Shown: positions 1 through 4,676 of the stretch, piece by piece
How positions within the stretch are numbered: position 1 is the stretch's first letter
Layout of the letters: every line of letters begins with the position of its first letter
Source of the DNA: DATGXB01 sp035298905
GTDB taxonomy: Bacteria > Cyanobacteriota > Cyanobacteriia > Cyanobacteriales > Nostocaceae
Length of the DNA stretch: 5,115 nucleotides
Assembly: GCA_035298905.1 (NCBI GenBank)
Contig: DATGXQ010000039.1
Location: 1-5,115 of the forward strand
Reading direction: 5' to 3'
The notes under the pieces: model-generated
Database searches by the model: none
Seen by the model: only the letters and a program-made list of their open reading frames with translations
What the model was told of the DNA's origin: nothing
Program-made: the position numbers and the translations under genes

Positions 1-128
1 GTGAAGCTAGTGATGTTGTTAGTTATCTTGTTGAACGTTCCAAACTCTTTGGATTAGTCAAAGCCAGGCGTAAACTTCACCGAGAGATTGACACTCACAA
101 AGAGCAAATTTGGGCTTTAGCTCCTTAA
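1..128 (+). CDS. C-terminal fragment of an unrecognised protein (5' end outside window)
   Basis: An open frame enters from the left edge, with its first complete codon at 3, and ends at TAA 126-128, giving 41 residues that begin EASDVVSYLVERSKLFGLV and end IWALAP. The other two plus frames stop early, at 8-10 and 55-57. The segment is rich in charged residues (KARRKLHRE, DTHKEQ) and looks helical and soluble. There is no membrane segment or recognisable motif, and I cannot assign a family. No clear terminator follows directly; half of a palindromic repeat lies 12 bases downstream. The frame looks coding because its composition is protein-like, but a short open frame at a window edge could arise by chance. 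Confidence 0.5.
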   Translation, partial: EASDVVSYLVERSKLFGLVKARRKLHREIDTHKEQIWALAP

Positions 129-140
129 GTTGACACCAAT

Positions 141-160
141 GGGCATTGCCTTGTCCCTAC
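141..160. repeat. Half copy of a palindromic interspersed repeat
   Basis: GGGCATTGCCTTGTCCCTAC shares the 15-mer GGCATTGCCTTGTCC with the fuller palindrome at 1697-1720, and adds the outer CCTAC that completes the arm matching GTAGGGACAAGG there. It therefore looks like one arm of the same repeat family, left just after the gene fragment at 1-128. With only one arm it cannot form the hairpin seen at the other copy. Confidence 0.55.
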
Positions 161-240
161 AAATAAAATGTATTTTAACTCATTAACAACAGCTATAAAA
201 TTTATCAAGAAAGACAGAAGGAAAACTTTTTTATGCTCGA

Positions 241-270
241 AATTAGGAAGCATCAAATCCCTTTCTAATT
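241..270. repeat. Inverted repeat downstream of the deaminase gene
   Basis: AATTAGGAAG (241-250) and CTTTCTAATT (261-270) are inverted with a 10-base loop. Ten pairs form if read as plus-strand RNA, including one G-U pair; on the minus strand that position is a C-A mismatch. No T-run follows on either side, so it is not a convincing intrinsic terminator for the gene that ends at 295. Its role is unknown. Confidence 0.35.
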
Positions 271-294
271 ATCTCCTTCTGCCTCCTGCCTCTT

Positions 295-726
295 TCATTT
301 GCCTATATCCTCATACCAAAGTTCAGGACTTTCGCTAATAAATTCACTCATCATTTGTTCACATTCATCTAAATTCAAATCAATTACTTCTACACCGTGA
401 GACACCATAAACTCTTTAGCACCGGGGAAAGTTCTAGATTCTCCGGCGATAACTTTCTTAATGCCAAATTGTACCACTGCACCAGCGCACAAATAGCACG
501 GCATTAAGGTTGAATATAAAGTTGTACCTCTAAAACTGCCAATTCTACCTGCATTGCGGAGACAATCAATTTCAGCATGGGTGACAGGATCACTATCTTG
601 CACTCGTTTGTTATGTCCTCTGCCCAGGATTTTACCATCTTTCACAAGTACAGAACCGATGGGGATGCCTCCTTCTTTTCTGCCTTGTTTTGCCTCTTGA
701 ATGGCAGCTTGCATAAATTCGTCCAT
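295..726 (-). CDS. Yeast-type (FCY1-like) cytosine deaminase
   Basis: A zinc-dependent deaminase of the cytidine/deoxycytidylate deaminase fold, probably cytosolic, predicted to convert cytosine to uracil for pyrimidine salvage. Residues are numbered from the longer GTG start at 739-741. Zinc ligands are His55, in the HAE motif with proton-shuttle Glu57, and Cys82 and Cys85 in PCYLC. Features I recall from Saccharomyces Fcy1 are also present: EGGIPIG near the start, GRGHN (Asn44), a Phe in GESRTF (Phe105) and a C-terminal LWYEDIG corresponding to the yeast WFEDIG, which carries the substrate-binding Trp and Asp. Length (143-148) is close to the yeast enzyme (about 158). I prefer ATG 724-726 because GAGAG sits 8 bases before it, while GTG 739-741 has no ribosome site. 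Other deaminases of this fold (guanine, tRNA adenosine) are less likely given the C-terminus. Confidence 0.85.
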   Translation of the reverse strand: MDEFMQAAIQEAKQGRKEGGIPIGSVLVKDGKILGRGHNKRVQDSDPVTHAEIDCLRNAGRIGSFRGTTLYSTLMPCYLCAGAVVQFGIKKVIAGESRTFPGAKEFMVSHGVEVIDLNLDECEQMMSEFISESPELWYEDIGK

Positions 727-734
727 TTTTATTT

Positions 735-739
735 CTCTC
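735..739 (-). promoter_or_regulatory. Ribosome binding site deciding the deaminase start
   Basis: On the minus strand GAGAG lies 8 bases before ATG 724-726. It overlaps the alternative GTG start (739-741), which has no purine-rich stretch of its own. This favours the ATG. Confidence 0.45.
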
Positions 740-742
740 ACT

Positions 743-1666
743 ATGAAAAAACAACTTGTATTAATGGATCATGATGGCGGTGTTGATGATTATTTGGCAA
801 CGATGCTGCTGTTGACAATGGAACATATTGAATTACTTGGCGTTGTTGTCACACCAGCAGATTGCTACATTCACGCCGCCGTCAGTGCTACACGCAAAAT
901 AATTGATTTAATGGGATTTTCTCATATTCCGGTGGCAGAAAGCACGGTGCGGGGAATTAATCCTTTTCCGCGTCTTTATCGGCGTGATTCTTTAATTATT
1001 GATCATTTACCAATTCTCAATCAAAACGATTTTATTACTACGCCTTTGGTTGCAGAAACGGGACAAGATTTTATGGTGCGAGTGTTGCGGGAAGCACCTG
1101 AACCTGTAACTTTAATGGTAACTGGCCCTTTAACAACAGTGGCTACAGCTTTGGATCAAGCACCAGAAATAGAAGCGAAAATCGAGAAAATTGTTTGGAT
1201 GGGAGGTGCTTTGAATGTGCCGGGAAATGTGGAAAAAGGTATTGAACCGGGACAAGATGGTTCAGCAGAATGGAATGTTTATTGGGATGCAGTTTCAGCA
1301 GCAAGAGTTTGGGAAACAGAGATACAAATTATCATGTGTCCTTTGGATATAACTAATAATGTGCCAGTGACATCTGAGTTAGTCCAAAAAATGGGGAAAC
1401 AACGGCATTATCCCATTTCTGATTTAGCTGGACAATGTTATGCTTTAGTAATTCCTCAAGATTATTATTTCTGGGATGTGTTAGCTACGGCTTATTTAGG
1501 ACAGCCGGATTTTTATCAGTTGCGGCAGTGGGAAACAGAGATTATTACTACTGGTATTAGTCAAGGACGGACAAAAGTTGTCTCAGGTGGAAGAAAAGTT
1601 TATGCTATGGACGAGGTAGATAAAGAGGCTTTTTATGCTTATATTCTCCAACAGTTTGCTAGATAA
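743..1666 (+). CDS. Nucleoside hydrolase, probably purine-preferring (IAG-type active site)
   Basis: A 307-residue enzyme of the inosine-uridine nucleoside hydrolase family, which cleaves the N-glycosidic bond of ribonucleosides to base and ribose. The calcium-binding Asp cluster is at the N-terminus (MDHDGGVDD, Asp9, Asp11, Asp15, Asp16). VTGPLT (126-131), IVWMGGA (150-156) and AEWNVYWD (175-182, matching the ribose-binding AEFN motif) follow. Near the C-terminus the calcium-binding Asp245 is preceded by Trp244 (YYFWDVLATAY) where pyrimidine-active and nonspecific members have His. Trp-Asp is the arrangement I recall from Trypanosoma vivax IAG hydrolase (Trp260-Asp261), so a purine preference is inferred. 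ATG 743 is chosen because the family begins almost directly with this Asp motif; an in-frame ATG at 701 would add 14 unrelated residues. No clear Shine-Dalgarno precedes 743. Confidence 0.9.
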   Translation: MKKQLVLMDHDGGVDDYLATMLLLTMEHIELLGVVVTPADCYIHAAVSATRKIIDLMGFSHIPVAESTVRGINPFPRLYRRDSLIIDHLPILNQNDFITTPLVAETGQDFMVRVLREAPEPVTLMVTGPLTTVATALDQAPEIEAKIEKIVWMGGALNVPGNVEKGIEPGQDGSAEWNVYWDAVSAARVWETEIQIIMCPLDITNNVPVTSELVQKMGKQRHYPISDLAGQCYALVIPQDYYFWDVLATAYLGQPDFYQLRQWETEIITTGISQGRTKVVSGGRKVYAMDEVDKEAFYAYILQQFAR

Positions 1667-1696
1667 AAAAGATAAGTCTAGCAATTAGAAGTCACG

Positions 1697-1725
1697 TAGG
1701 GACAAGGCATTGCCTTGTCCTTTTT
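1697..1725 (+). terminator. Palindromic repeat forming the terminator of the nucleoside hydrolase gene
   Basis: GGACAAGGC (1700-1708), loop ATT and GCCTTGTCC (1712-1720) form a 9-bp perfect stem followed by TTTTT (1721-1725), about 30 bases after the hydrolase stop. This is a good intrinsic terminator for the plus strand. It lies between two convergent genes, but no T-run follows on the minus strand. GTA (1697-1699) before the stem extends the match to the repeat family whose other arm occurs at 141-160. Confidence 0.75.
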
Positions 1726-1736
1726 GCTATGTATTG

Positions 1737-2252
1737 CTAACTAGAAACACGAGTCACACCAGCATCACGAATTTGTATTCTAATGAAACGTAGCCACCGC
1801 ATCCAAAGTTTAGCAGGTTGGTCAAAAAAGGTGAAAATATCACCAAAACCGTAATTAGTTTTTTGATGATGTAACCAGTGTTGTTCAGGGGTGGTGATAA
1901 ATAGGATTTGACATAAAAAAGTGATAGGTTTAGGAGTTTCCCAACCTAAAGCGGTTGTGTGTCTCCACCACACATGTAGTTGACCAAGCAGTAAGCCAAT
2001 TATCACACCAACGGGAGAGAAAGGCCATAAAATTACGGCTACAACTACATAAGGTAAAGCACCTAAAACGCCATCTAAAAGTACATGGAAATTCCATGCT
2101 AGAACAGCATAGTGACGGAAATCTTTTTTCCAAGAGTGGTGAGTTTTTAGATGGAGGCTACCAAACACATGCTCAGGTACATGATAGACAAAAGTAGACA
2201 GAAAATCACCGACAATTAATAATAGCCAAGCAATAGCGATCGCCTCAAGCAT
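1737..2252 (-). CDS. Small membrane fatty acid hydroxylase/sterol desaturase superfamily protein
   Basis: A 171-residue integral membrane protein with the histidine clusters of the di-iron fatty acid hydroxylase superfamily: HVPEH (His24, His28), HLKTHH (His34, His38, His39), HVWWRH (His93, His98) and EQHWLHH (His125, His128, His129). Hydrophobic segments lie at about 5-22, 48-60, 64-76 and 80-92. The C-terminal NYGFGDIFTFFDQP resembles the family's closing motif. Such enzymes use O2 to hydroxylate or desaturate lipids; the substrate here cannot be told (fatty acid, carotenoid and other lipids are possible). It is shorter than many relatives (often over 200 residues) but has all the His clusters. 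AGGAG (minus strand, 2258-2262) lies 5 bases before the ATG at 2250-2252, fixing the start. It converges on the nucleoside hydrolase with no obvious functional link. Confidence 0.85.
   Translation of the reverse strand: MLEAIAIAWLLLIVGDFLSTFVYHVPEHVFGSLHLKTHHSWKKDFRHYAVLAWNFHVLLDGVLGALPYVVVAVILWPFSPVGVIIGLLLGQLHVWWRHTTALGWETPKPITFLCQILFITTPEQHWLHHQKTNYGFGDIFTFFDQPAKLWMRWLRFIRIQIRDAGVTRVSS
2236..2243. repeat. HIP1 octamer
   Basis: GCGATCGC is the core of the highly iterated palindrome HIP1 that is over-represented in many cyanobacterial genomes. It lies within the first codons of the hydroxylase gene and supports a cyanobacterial source. One copy in about 5 kb is unremarkable there. Confidence 0.8.
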
Positions 2253-2257
2253 TTCTA

Positions 2258-2262
2258 CTCCT
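2258..2262 (-). promoter_or_regulatory. Ribosome binding site of the hydroxylase gene
   Basis: AGGAG on the minus strand (CTCCT on plus), 5 bases from the ATG at 2250-2252. It supports the assigned start. Confidence 0.6.
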
Positions 2263-2627
2263 GAATTTTACTTAAAAACACCACAAAAACTGTTGAATTT
2301 ATCACCAAAAAAGGCTCTTTGGTAGTTTATTGTTGAGTGAGGTTGACAACTCAGTTGCTAAGAGAACAAGATCATGTTTTACTTTTTGTCCATCTTTACT
2401 CAGTATTTGTGTAGATAAATGAAGAGAAATTCCAAGATATGTGAATCTGTCATCTGACTTTTGGCTTTGGCTGGATAGTGGTGATACATCTTTAAATCGG
2501 TAGAGATACCGTATTTTAGCATAATTACCTTTTGATCTTCTTATTTTGGGCTGACAACATAAGCAAAGGTTGAGTTAACAGAAGTAAAAATTTGGGTTAA
2601 GCTTGAAATTCTGTTGCACAATCGACT
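2263..2627. other. Gene-free region between divergent hydroxylase and QueD-family genes
   Basis: AT-rich divergent intergenic region with no credible gene on either strand. Visible elements are a short palindrome CAACT-C-AGTTG (2347-2357) overlapping a TTGACA-like hexamer (2343-2348) that has no good -10 at the usual spacing; a small hairpin CGGTA-GAGA-TACCG (2498-2511) with a GNRA-type loop; and CATAAT (2520-2525), a possible -10 for the plus gene without a convincing -35. I looked for a preQ1 riboswitch pattern before the QueD-family gene and saw none. Confidence 0.5.
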
Positions 2628-2637
2628 AGGAGGTGAT
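2628..2637 (+). promoter_or_regulatory. Strong Shine-Dalgarno of the QueD-family gene
   Basis: AGGAGGTGAT is a near-complete complement of the 16S rRNA 3' end, 6 bases before ATG 2644. It sets the start at 2644 rather than at the in-frame TTG at 2614. Confidence 0.85.
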
Positions 2638-2643
2638 GAAAAG

Positions 2644-3033
2644 ATGCCAAAATGGAAGTTAACGACAGAGTTTTCTTTTGATAGCGCCCATTACATTAAG
2701 GACTACAAGGGGCCTTGTGGAAGGATGCACGGGCATACTTACAAGGTGCGGATAGAGGCGAGGTCATCTCAGCTACACTCTTCAGAATATTGTCCGCATC
2801 CGGTGATGGTGGCTGATTTTAGAACGTTGCGTTGGGCTAAGAAGGATGTAACGCAGGGTGGGTTAGACCATTGTGTATTAAATGATGTATTACCGCCTGA
2901 GTATGCGACGACTGCGGAGATGATTGCTAAGTATATTTACGATGAGACGAAGAAGCGTTTACCGACAGGTGTGGAGTTAAAGGTGGCTGTTTCGGAAACG
3001 CCTAACTCCTGGGCTGAGTATGAGGATGATTAG
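2644..3033 (+). CDS. queD: QueD / 6-pyruvoyl-tetrahydropterin synthase family protein (6-carboxytetrahydropterin synthase type)
   Basis: A 129-residue zinc enzyme of the T-fold pterin synthase family, which acts on dihydroneopterin triphosphate. Zinc ligands are His16 (FDSAHYI) and His29 and His31 in CGRMHGH; the catalytic Cys25 belongs to the same CxxxHGH motif. Asp75-His76 (GGLDHCVLND) and Glu118 (SETPNSWAEY) complete the active site. CxxxHGH, close to the CGRLHGH I recall from E. coli QueD, points to the 6-carboxytetrahydropterin synthase of queuosine/7-deazaguanine synthesis, not the mammalian-type synthase. Because cyanobacteria also make glycosylated pterins, a biopterin-pathway role is possible. 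Length fits the family (about 120-140). The strong ribosome site fixes the start, and the gene is flanked by its own leader and terminator, so it is probably transcribed alone. No other queuosine gene is in view. Confidence 0.88.
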   Translation: MPKWKLTTEFSFDSAHYIKDYKGPCGRMHGHTYKVRIEARSSQLHSSEYCPHPVMVADFRTLRWAKKDVTQGGLDHCVLNDVLPPEYATTAEMIAKYIYDETKKRLPTGVELKVAVSETPNSWAEYEDD

Positions 3034-3036
3034 GTT

Positions 3037-3068
3037 TAAGTGGTGGATGTTTCCACCGCTTATTTTTT
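3037..3068 (+). terminator. Intrinsic terminator of the QueD-family gene
   Basis: An 11-bp stem (3037-3047 with 3052-3062; one G-U pair), loop TGTT and a TTTTTT run (3063-3068) begin 4 bases after the stop codon. The core is GTGGTGGA opposite TCCACCGC. It is a textbook rho-independent terminator. Confidence 0.9.
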
Positions 3069-3399
3069 GGGATAGACAGTGAGGGCGTTTTCCTAGAGAG
3101 TAGGTGTGCTTACATTTCGTAATATGGTTATATAACGCTTATACCTGGTATATATAGTTTATCTGCTTTGCACTTGCTTTATATTTCCTATGAAAGTGTA
3201 AAATTTATTTGAATTTGCTTGTAAATAACATAATACGTAGTATTCTAGTATCAACACAGGAAGTCGTGTATTAATAAATTACGTCAGAAGCTTTGTTTTA
3301 TAAGTTTTACATATCTATACGTGTAACTCATCTCATAAATAAACGCCGTATTACATATTCAAACAAAAAATACCAAATCAACCATTTAGGTAAAACATC
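3069..3399. other. AT-rich leader upstream of the PEP-CTERM-like gene
   Basis: About 330 bases with no credible ORF. It holds the 10-bp palindrome GTTATATAAC (3128-3137), an NtcA-like GTA-N8-TAC sequence (3100-3113) and a weak promoter-like pair, TTGTTT (3293-3298) and TATACG (3316-3321), at 17-base spacing, about 75 bases before the start codon. An AGG at 3388-3390, 9 bases before ATG 3400, is a modest ribosome site. None of these is strong. Confidence 0.45.
3100..3113. promoter_or_regulatory. Possible NtcA-type site (GTA-N8-TAC)
   Basis: GTAGGTGTGCTTAC matches the NtcA consensus core GTA-N8-TAC. No TA-N3-T box lies at the 22-24 base spacing of a class II NtcA promoter, it is 286 bases from the next start codon, and one such match is expected by chance in about 4 kb. 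Treat as a weak candidate. Confidence 0.2.
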
Positions 3400-4164
3400 A
3401 TGAACATTACCCAAGTTAAAAATATTGCCAAAACTGCTTTATTGAATGCCTTAGTAGTTGGGGGAACAATAGCTGTAGCTTCTCCTGCTAGTGCAATTAC
3501 TTTTACTTTTTCAGGAACGGTAACTGAAGTAGATACTAGCATTTATTTTGATCAGACACGTGAAGCTCGCAGGTTTAATCGTCGCGTTAGAGTTGGCACT
3601 CCTTTTTTAGGTAAAGTAACATACGGTCGGCCAGATGACCCTAATGTTGGCTTCTATGGTTCTTCACCTTTTGATACATCTTACTCTGATTCAACTAGTA
3701 GCTCTGGAATTGAAGTTACAGTTGGTCCATATACTTTTTTCAGCACCAACCGTTTCCGTCCCATATATAATCTATCAGATCCTACTAACCCATATAGTCT
3801 TATAGGTTTCCATACTGTGCGATTTTCAGAAAGGAATGGTAGGTTACATCCAGAAGTTTCTGCACATCCTGGCACAGAAAGATTCAAGTATGGTTCAATG
3901 CATGTTTTTCTAGATTCACTACATACACTTGGATCATTATATATTAGTAGTGCAGCGTATGGCAGTTATTCAGAAGCTGATGGTCCTTCAGATTTTCAGA
4001 TTCAAGGTGATATCACATATATCCAGCTAGTTCCTGAAACTTCTTCTACATTAGGAACAATCGCTTTTGCTGCTGTGGGTACGGCTGTTTTATTGAAGCG
4101 CAAGAAAAACAATCCTCTTAGTGTTGTTCGGCAGAAGTTATCATCCACAAAAGATGTGCTTTAA
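3400..4164 (+). CDS. Secreted protein of unknown function with a PEP-CTERM-like (VPET) C-terminal sorting tail
   Basis: A 254-residue exported protein. The N-terminus has a Sec signal peptide: basic start (QVKNIAK), hydrophobic core (about 12-27) and an ASPASA cleavage motif, with cutting likely after Ala32. The mature part (33-210) is rich in Ser, Thr, Tyr and Gly, probably beta-rich, and has no cysteine or catalytic motif I recognise. The C-terminus (211-236) has the PEP-CTERM layout: VPETSSTLG, a hydrophobic segment (about 217-232) and KRKK. Such tails are thought to be cut by an exosortase, releasing or anchoring proteins at the cell surface. Two oddities: the usual Pro-Glu-Pro reads Pro-Glu-Thr, and 18 residues follow the basic cluster where such proteins usually end at once. 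No exosortase or polysaccharide gene is nearby. Its role is unknown. Confidence 0.85.
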   Translation: MNITQVKNIAKTALLNALVVGGTIAVASPASAITFTFSGTVTEVDTSIYFDQTREARRFNRRVRVGTPFLGKVTYGRPDDPNVGFYGSSPFDTSYSDSTSSSGIEVTVGPYTFFSTNRFRPIYNLSDPTNPYSLIGFHTVRFSERNGRLHPEVSAHPGTERFKYGSMHVFLDSLHTLGSLYISSAAYGSYSEADGPSDFQIQGDITYIQLVPETSSTLGTIAFAAVGTAVLLKRKKNNPLSVVRQKLSSTKDVL

Positions 4165-4229
4165 ACAATTGCCAATATCTAGCTTATTGTGATTCAATTT
4201 ATCACTTGTAGGGGTGTGTTAGCCATACT

Positions 4230-4267
4230 CTACACATTTGAATTTATACTTCATAAAGTATGTGTAG
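4230..4267. repeat. Bulged hairpin, alternative partner of the next inverted repeat
   Basis: CTACACAT (4230-4237) is inverted to ATGTGTAG (4260-4267). Inside, ATACTT (4246-4251) and AAGTAT (4256-4261) form a 6-bp stem with loop CATA. Stacked together they give a bulged hairpin whose right side is also the left arm of the repeat at 4258-4341. Confidence 0.45.
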
Positions 4268-4341
4268 GGTAGGCATTTATTGATAGGTCTAATTCAAAAT
4301 AAAAGCAAATTATGCTTAGAAATGCCGCCTACCCTACATAC
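4258..4341. repeat. Long imperfect inverted repeat (interspersed-element-like)
   Basis: The left arm (4258-4278) and right arm (4320-4341) pair over 19 bp: GTATG/CATAC, TAGGGTAGG/CCTACCCTA and CATTT/AAATG, with small bulges TG on the left and CCG on the right. The loop is 41 bases. The GTAGGGTAGGC core resembles repeats I associate with Nostoc intergenic DNA. It encodes nothing and could be a decayed non-autonomous element. Confidence 0.65.
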
Positions 4342-4344
4342 ATT

Positions 4345-4373
4345 TTAAAAGTTAAATAGGAATCATATATAAT
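4345..4373 (+). promoter_or_regulatory. Weak promoter-like pair with a perfect -10
   Basis: TATAAT at 4368-4373 has TTAAAA (4345-4350) 17 bases upstream, a 4 of 6 match to the -35 consensus. No gene follows, only the structured repeat region. In AT-rich DNA such a match can be accidental. Confidence 0.2.
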
Positions 4374-4482
4374 GAGTAATTATATAATTTTTCGGGCGGA
4401 GAAGCGATATTCCAGAAATACAGATATTTTTGGCTTAGTGTAGTAGGTATAAACAAGCTTGTGTAAAAATCCATTTAGCCGT

Positions 4483-4607
4483 GAAATCAATTAGCCTGCG
4501 GCAACGCTACGCGAACCGGCTTAAAGCGCAAACCCGTTAAAACGGGTTAATAAATCAATTGATAGTTAGCTTTAGCTAACTTTAGCTTTTAGCGCAAAAT
4601 TGATTTC
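4483..4607. repeat. Nested repeat element bounded by 10-bp inverted repeats
   Basis: GAAATCAATT (4483-4492) is perfectly inverted to AATTGATTTC (4598-4607). Within it, a second copy AAATCAATT (4552-4560) can pair with the same right arm. Between them lie AGCC (4493-4496) with GGCT (4518-4521), enclosing a TGCGGCAACGCTACGCGAA segment typical of Nostocales interspersed repeats; AACCCGTT (4531-4538) with AACGGGTT (4541-4548); and AGTTAGC (4564-4570) with GCTAACT (4575-4581). No ORF is present. It resembles a miniature non-autonomous element or repeat inserted into older repeats. Confidence 0.65.
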
Positions 4608-4631
4608 AGCGCTTATTCAGGGCTTATTTAA

Positions 4632-4659
4632 ACCACCTGAGAATTTACTCTCAGGCGGT
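4632..4659 (-). terminator. Probable terminator of the aminotransferase gene
   Basis: An 11-bp stem (4632-4642 with 4649-4659) with loop ATTTAC begins 17 bases past the aminotransferase stop. One position is A opposite C on the plus strand but a G-U pair in minus-strand RNA, so the hairpin is complete only in the aminotransferase transcript. The following U-tract is weak (UUAAAU). Confidence 0.6.
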
Positions 4660-4676
4660 AGGAAAACTAACAAAAC

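Larger units (their letters stand above)
4165..4631. other. Gene-free region filled with inverted repeats
   Basis: No convincing gene on either strand between the PEP-CTERM-like gene and the convergent aminotransferase. The region holds two overlapping hairpin options (4230-4341), an AT-only hairpin (4366-4386) followed by a short T-run, a hairpin CCAGAAATA-CAGA-TATTTTTGG (4412-4433), and a nested repeat element (4483-4607). A 23-codon frame at 4372-4443 (MSNYIIFRAEKR...) has AGGA 10 bases upstream but overlaps an AT hairpin and is too short to support. Confidence 0.6.

Noticed and set aside
701..742. Upstream in-frame ATG adding 14 residues to the nucleoside hydrolase
   Set aside because: The added residues are unlike the family, there is no ribosome site, and the extension would overlap the deaminase start; the family begins just before the Asp motif.
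577..774. Plus-strand 65-codon open frame
   Set aside because: It lies almost wholly antisense to the deaminase, whose zinc motifs are unmistakable, and its protein has no recognisable features.
1930..2197. Open frames on both strands inside the hydroxylase gene (1930-2133 minus, 1955-2197 plus)
   Set aside because: They are shadows of the hydroxylase gene, which has conserved His clusters and a good ribosome site.
2614..2643. TTG start extending the QueD-family protein by 10 residues
   Set aside because: The strong Shine-Dalgarno at 2628-2637 lies inside this stretch and is correctly placed for ATG 2644.
3681..3887. Minus-strand 68-codon open frame
   Set aside because: It is antisense to the secreted-protein gene, with no ribosome site or motif noticed.
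4372..4443. 23-codon plus-strand frame with AGGA upstream
   Set aside because: Too short, overlaps an AT-only hairpin and a -10-like box, and shows no motif; it cannot be supported as a gene from this sequence alone.
4230..4607. CRISPR-like array
   Set aside because: The repeats are inverted and of different sequences, not regularly spaced direct repeats with unique spacers.
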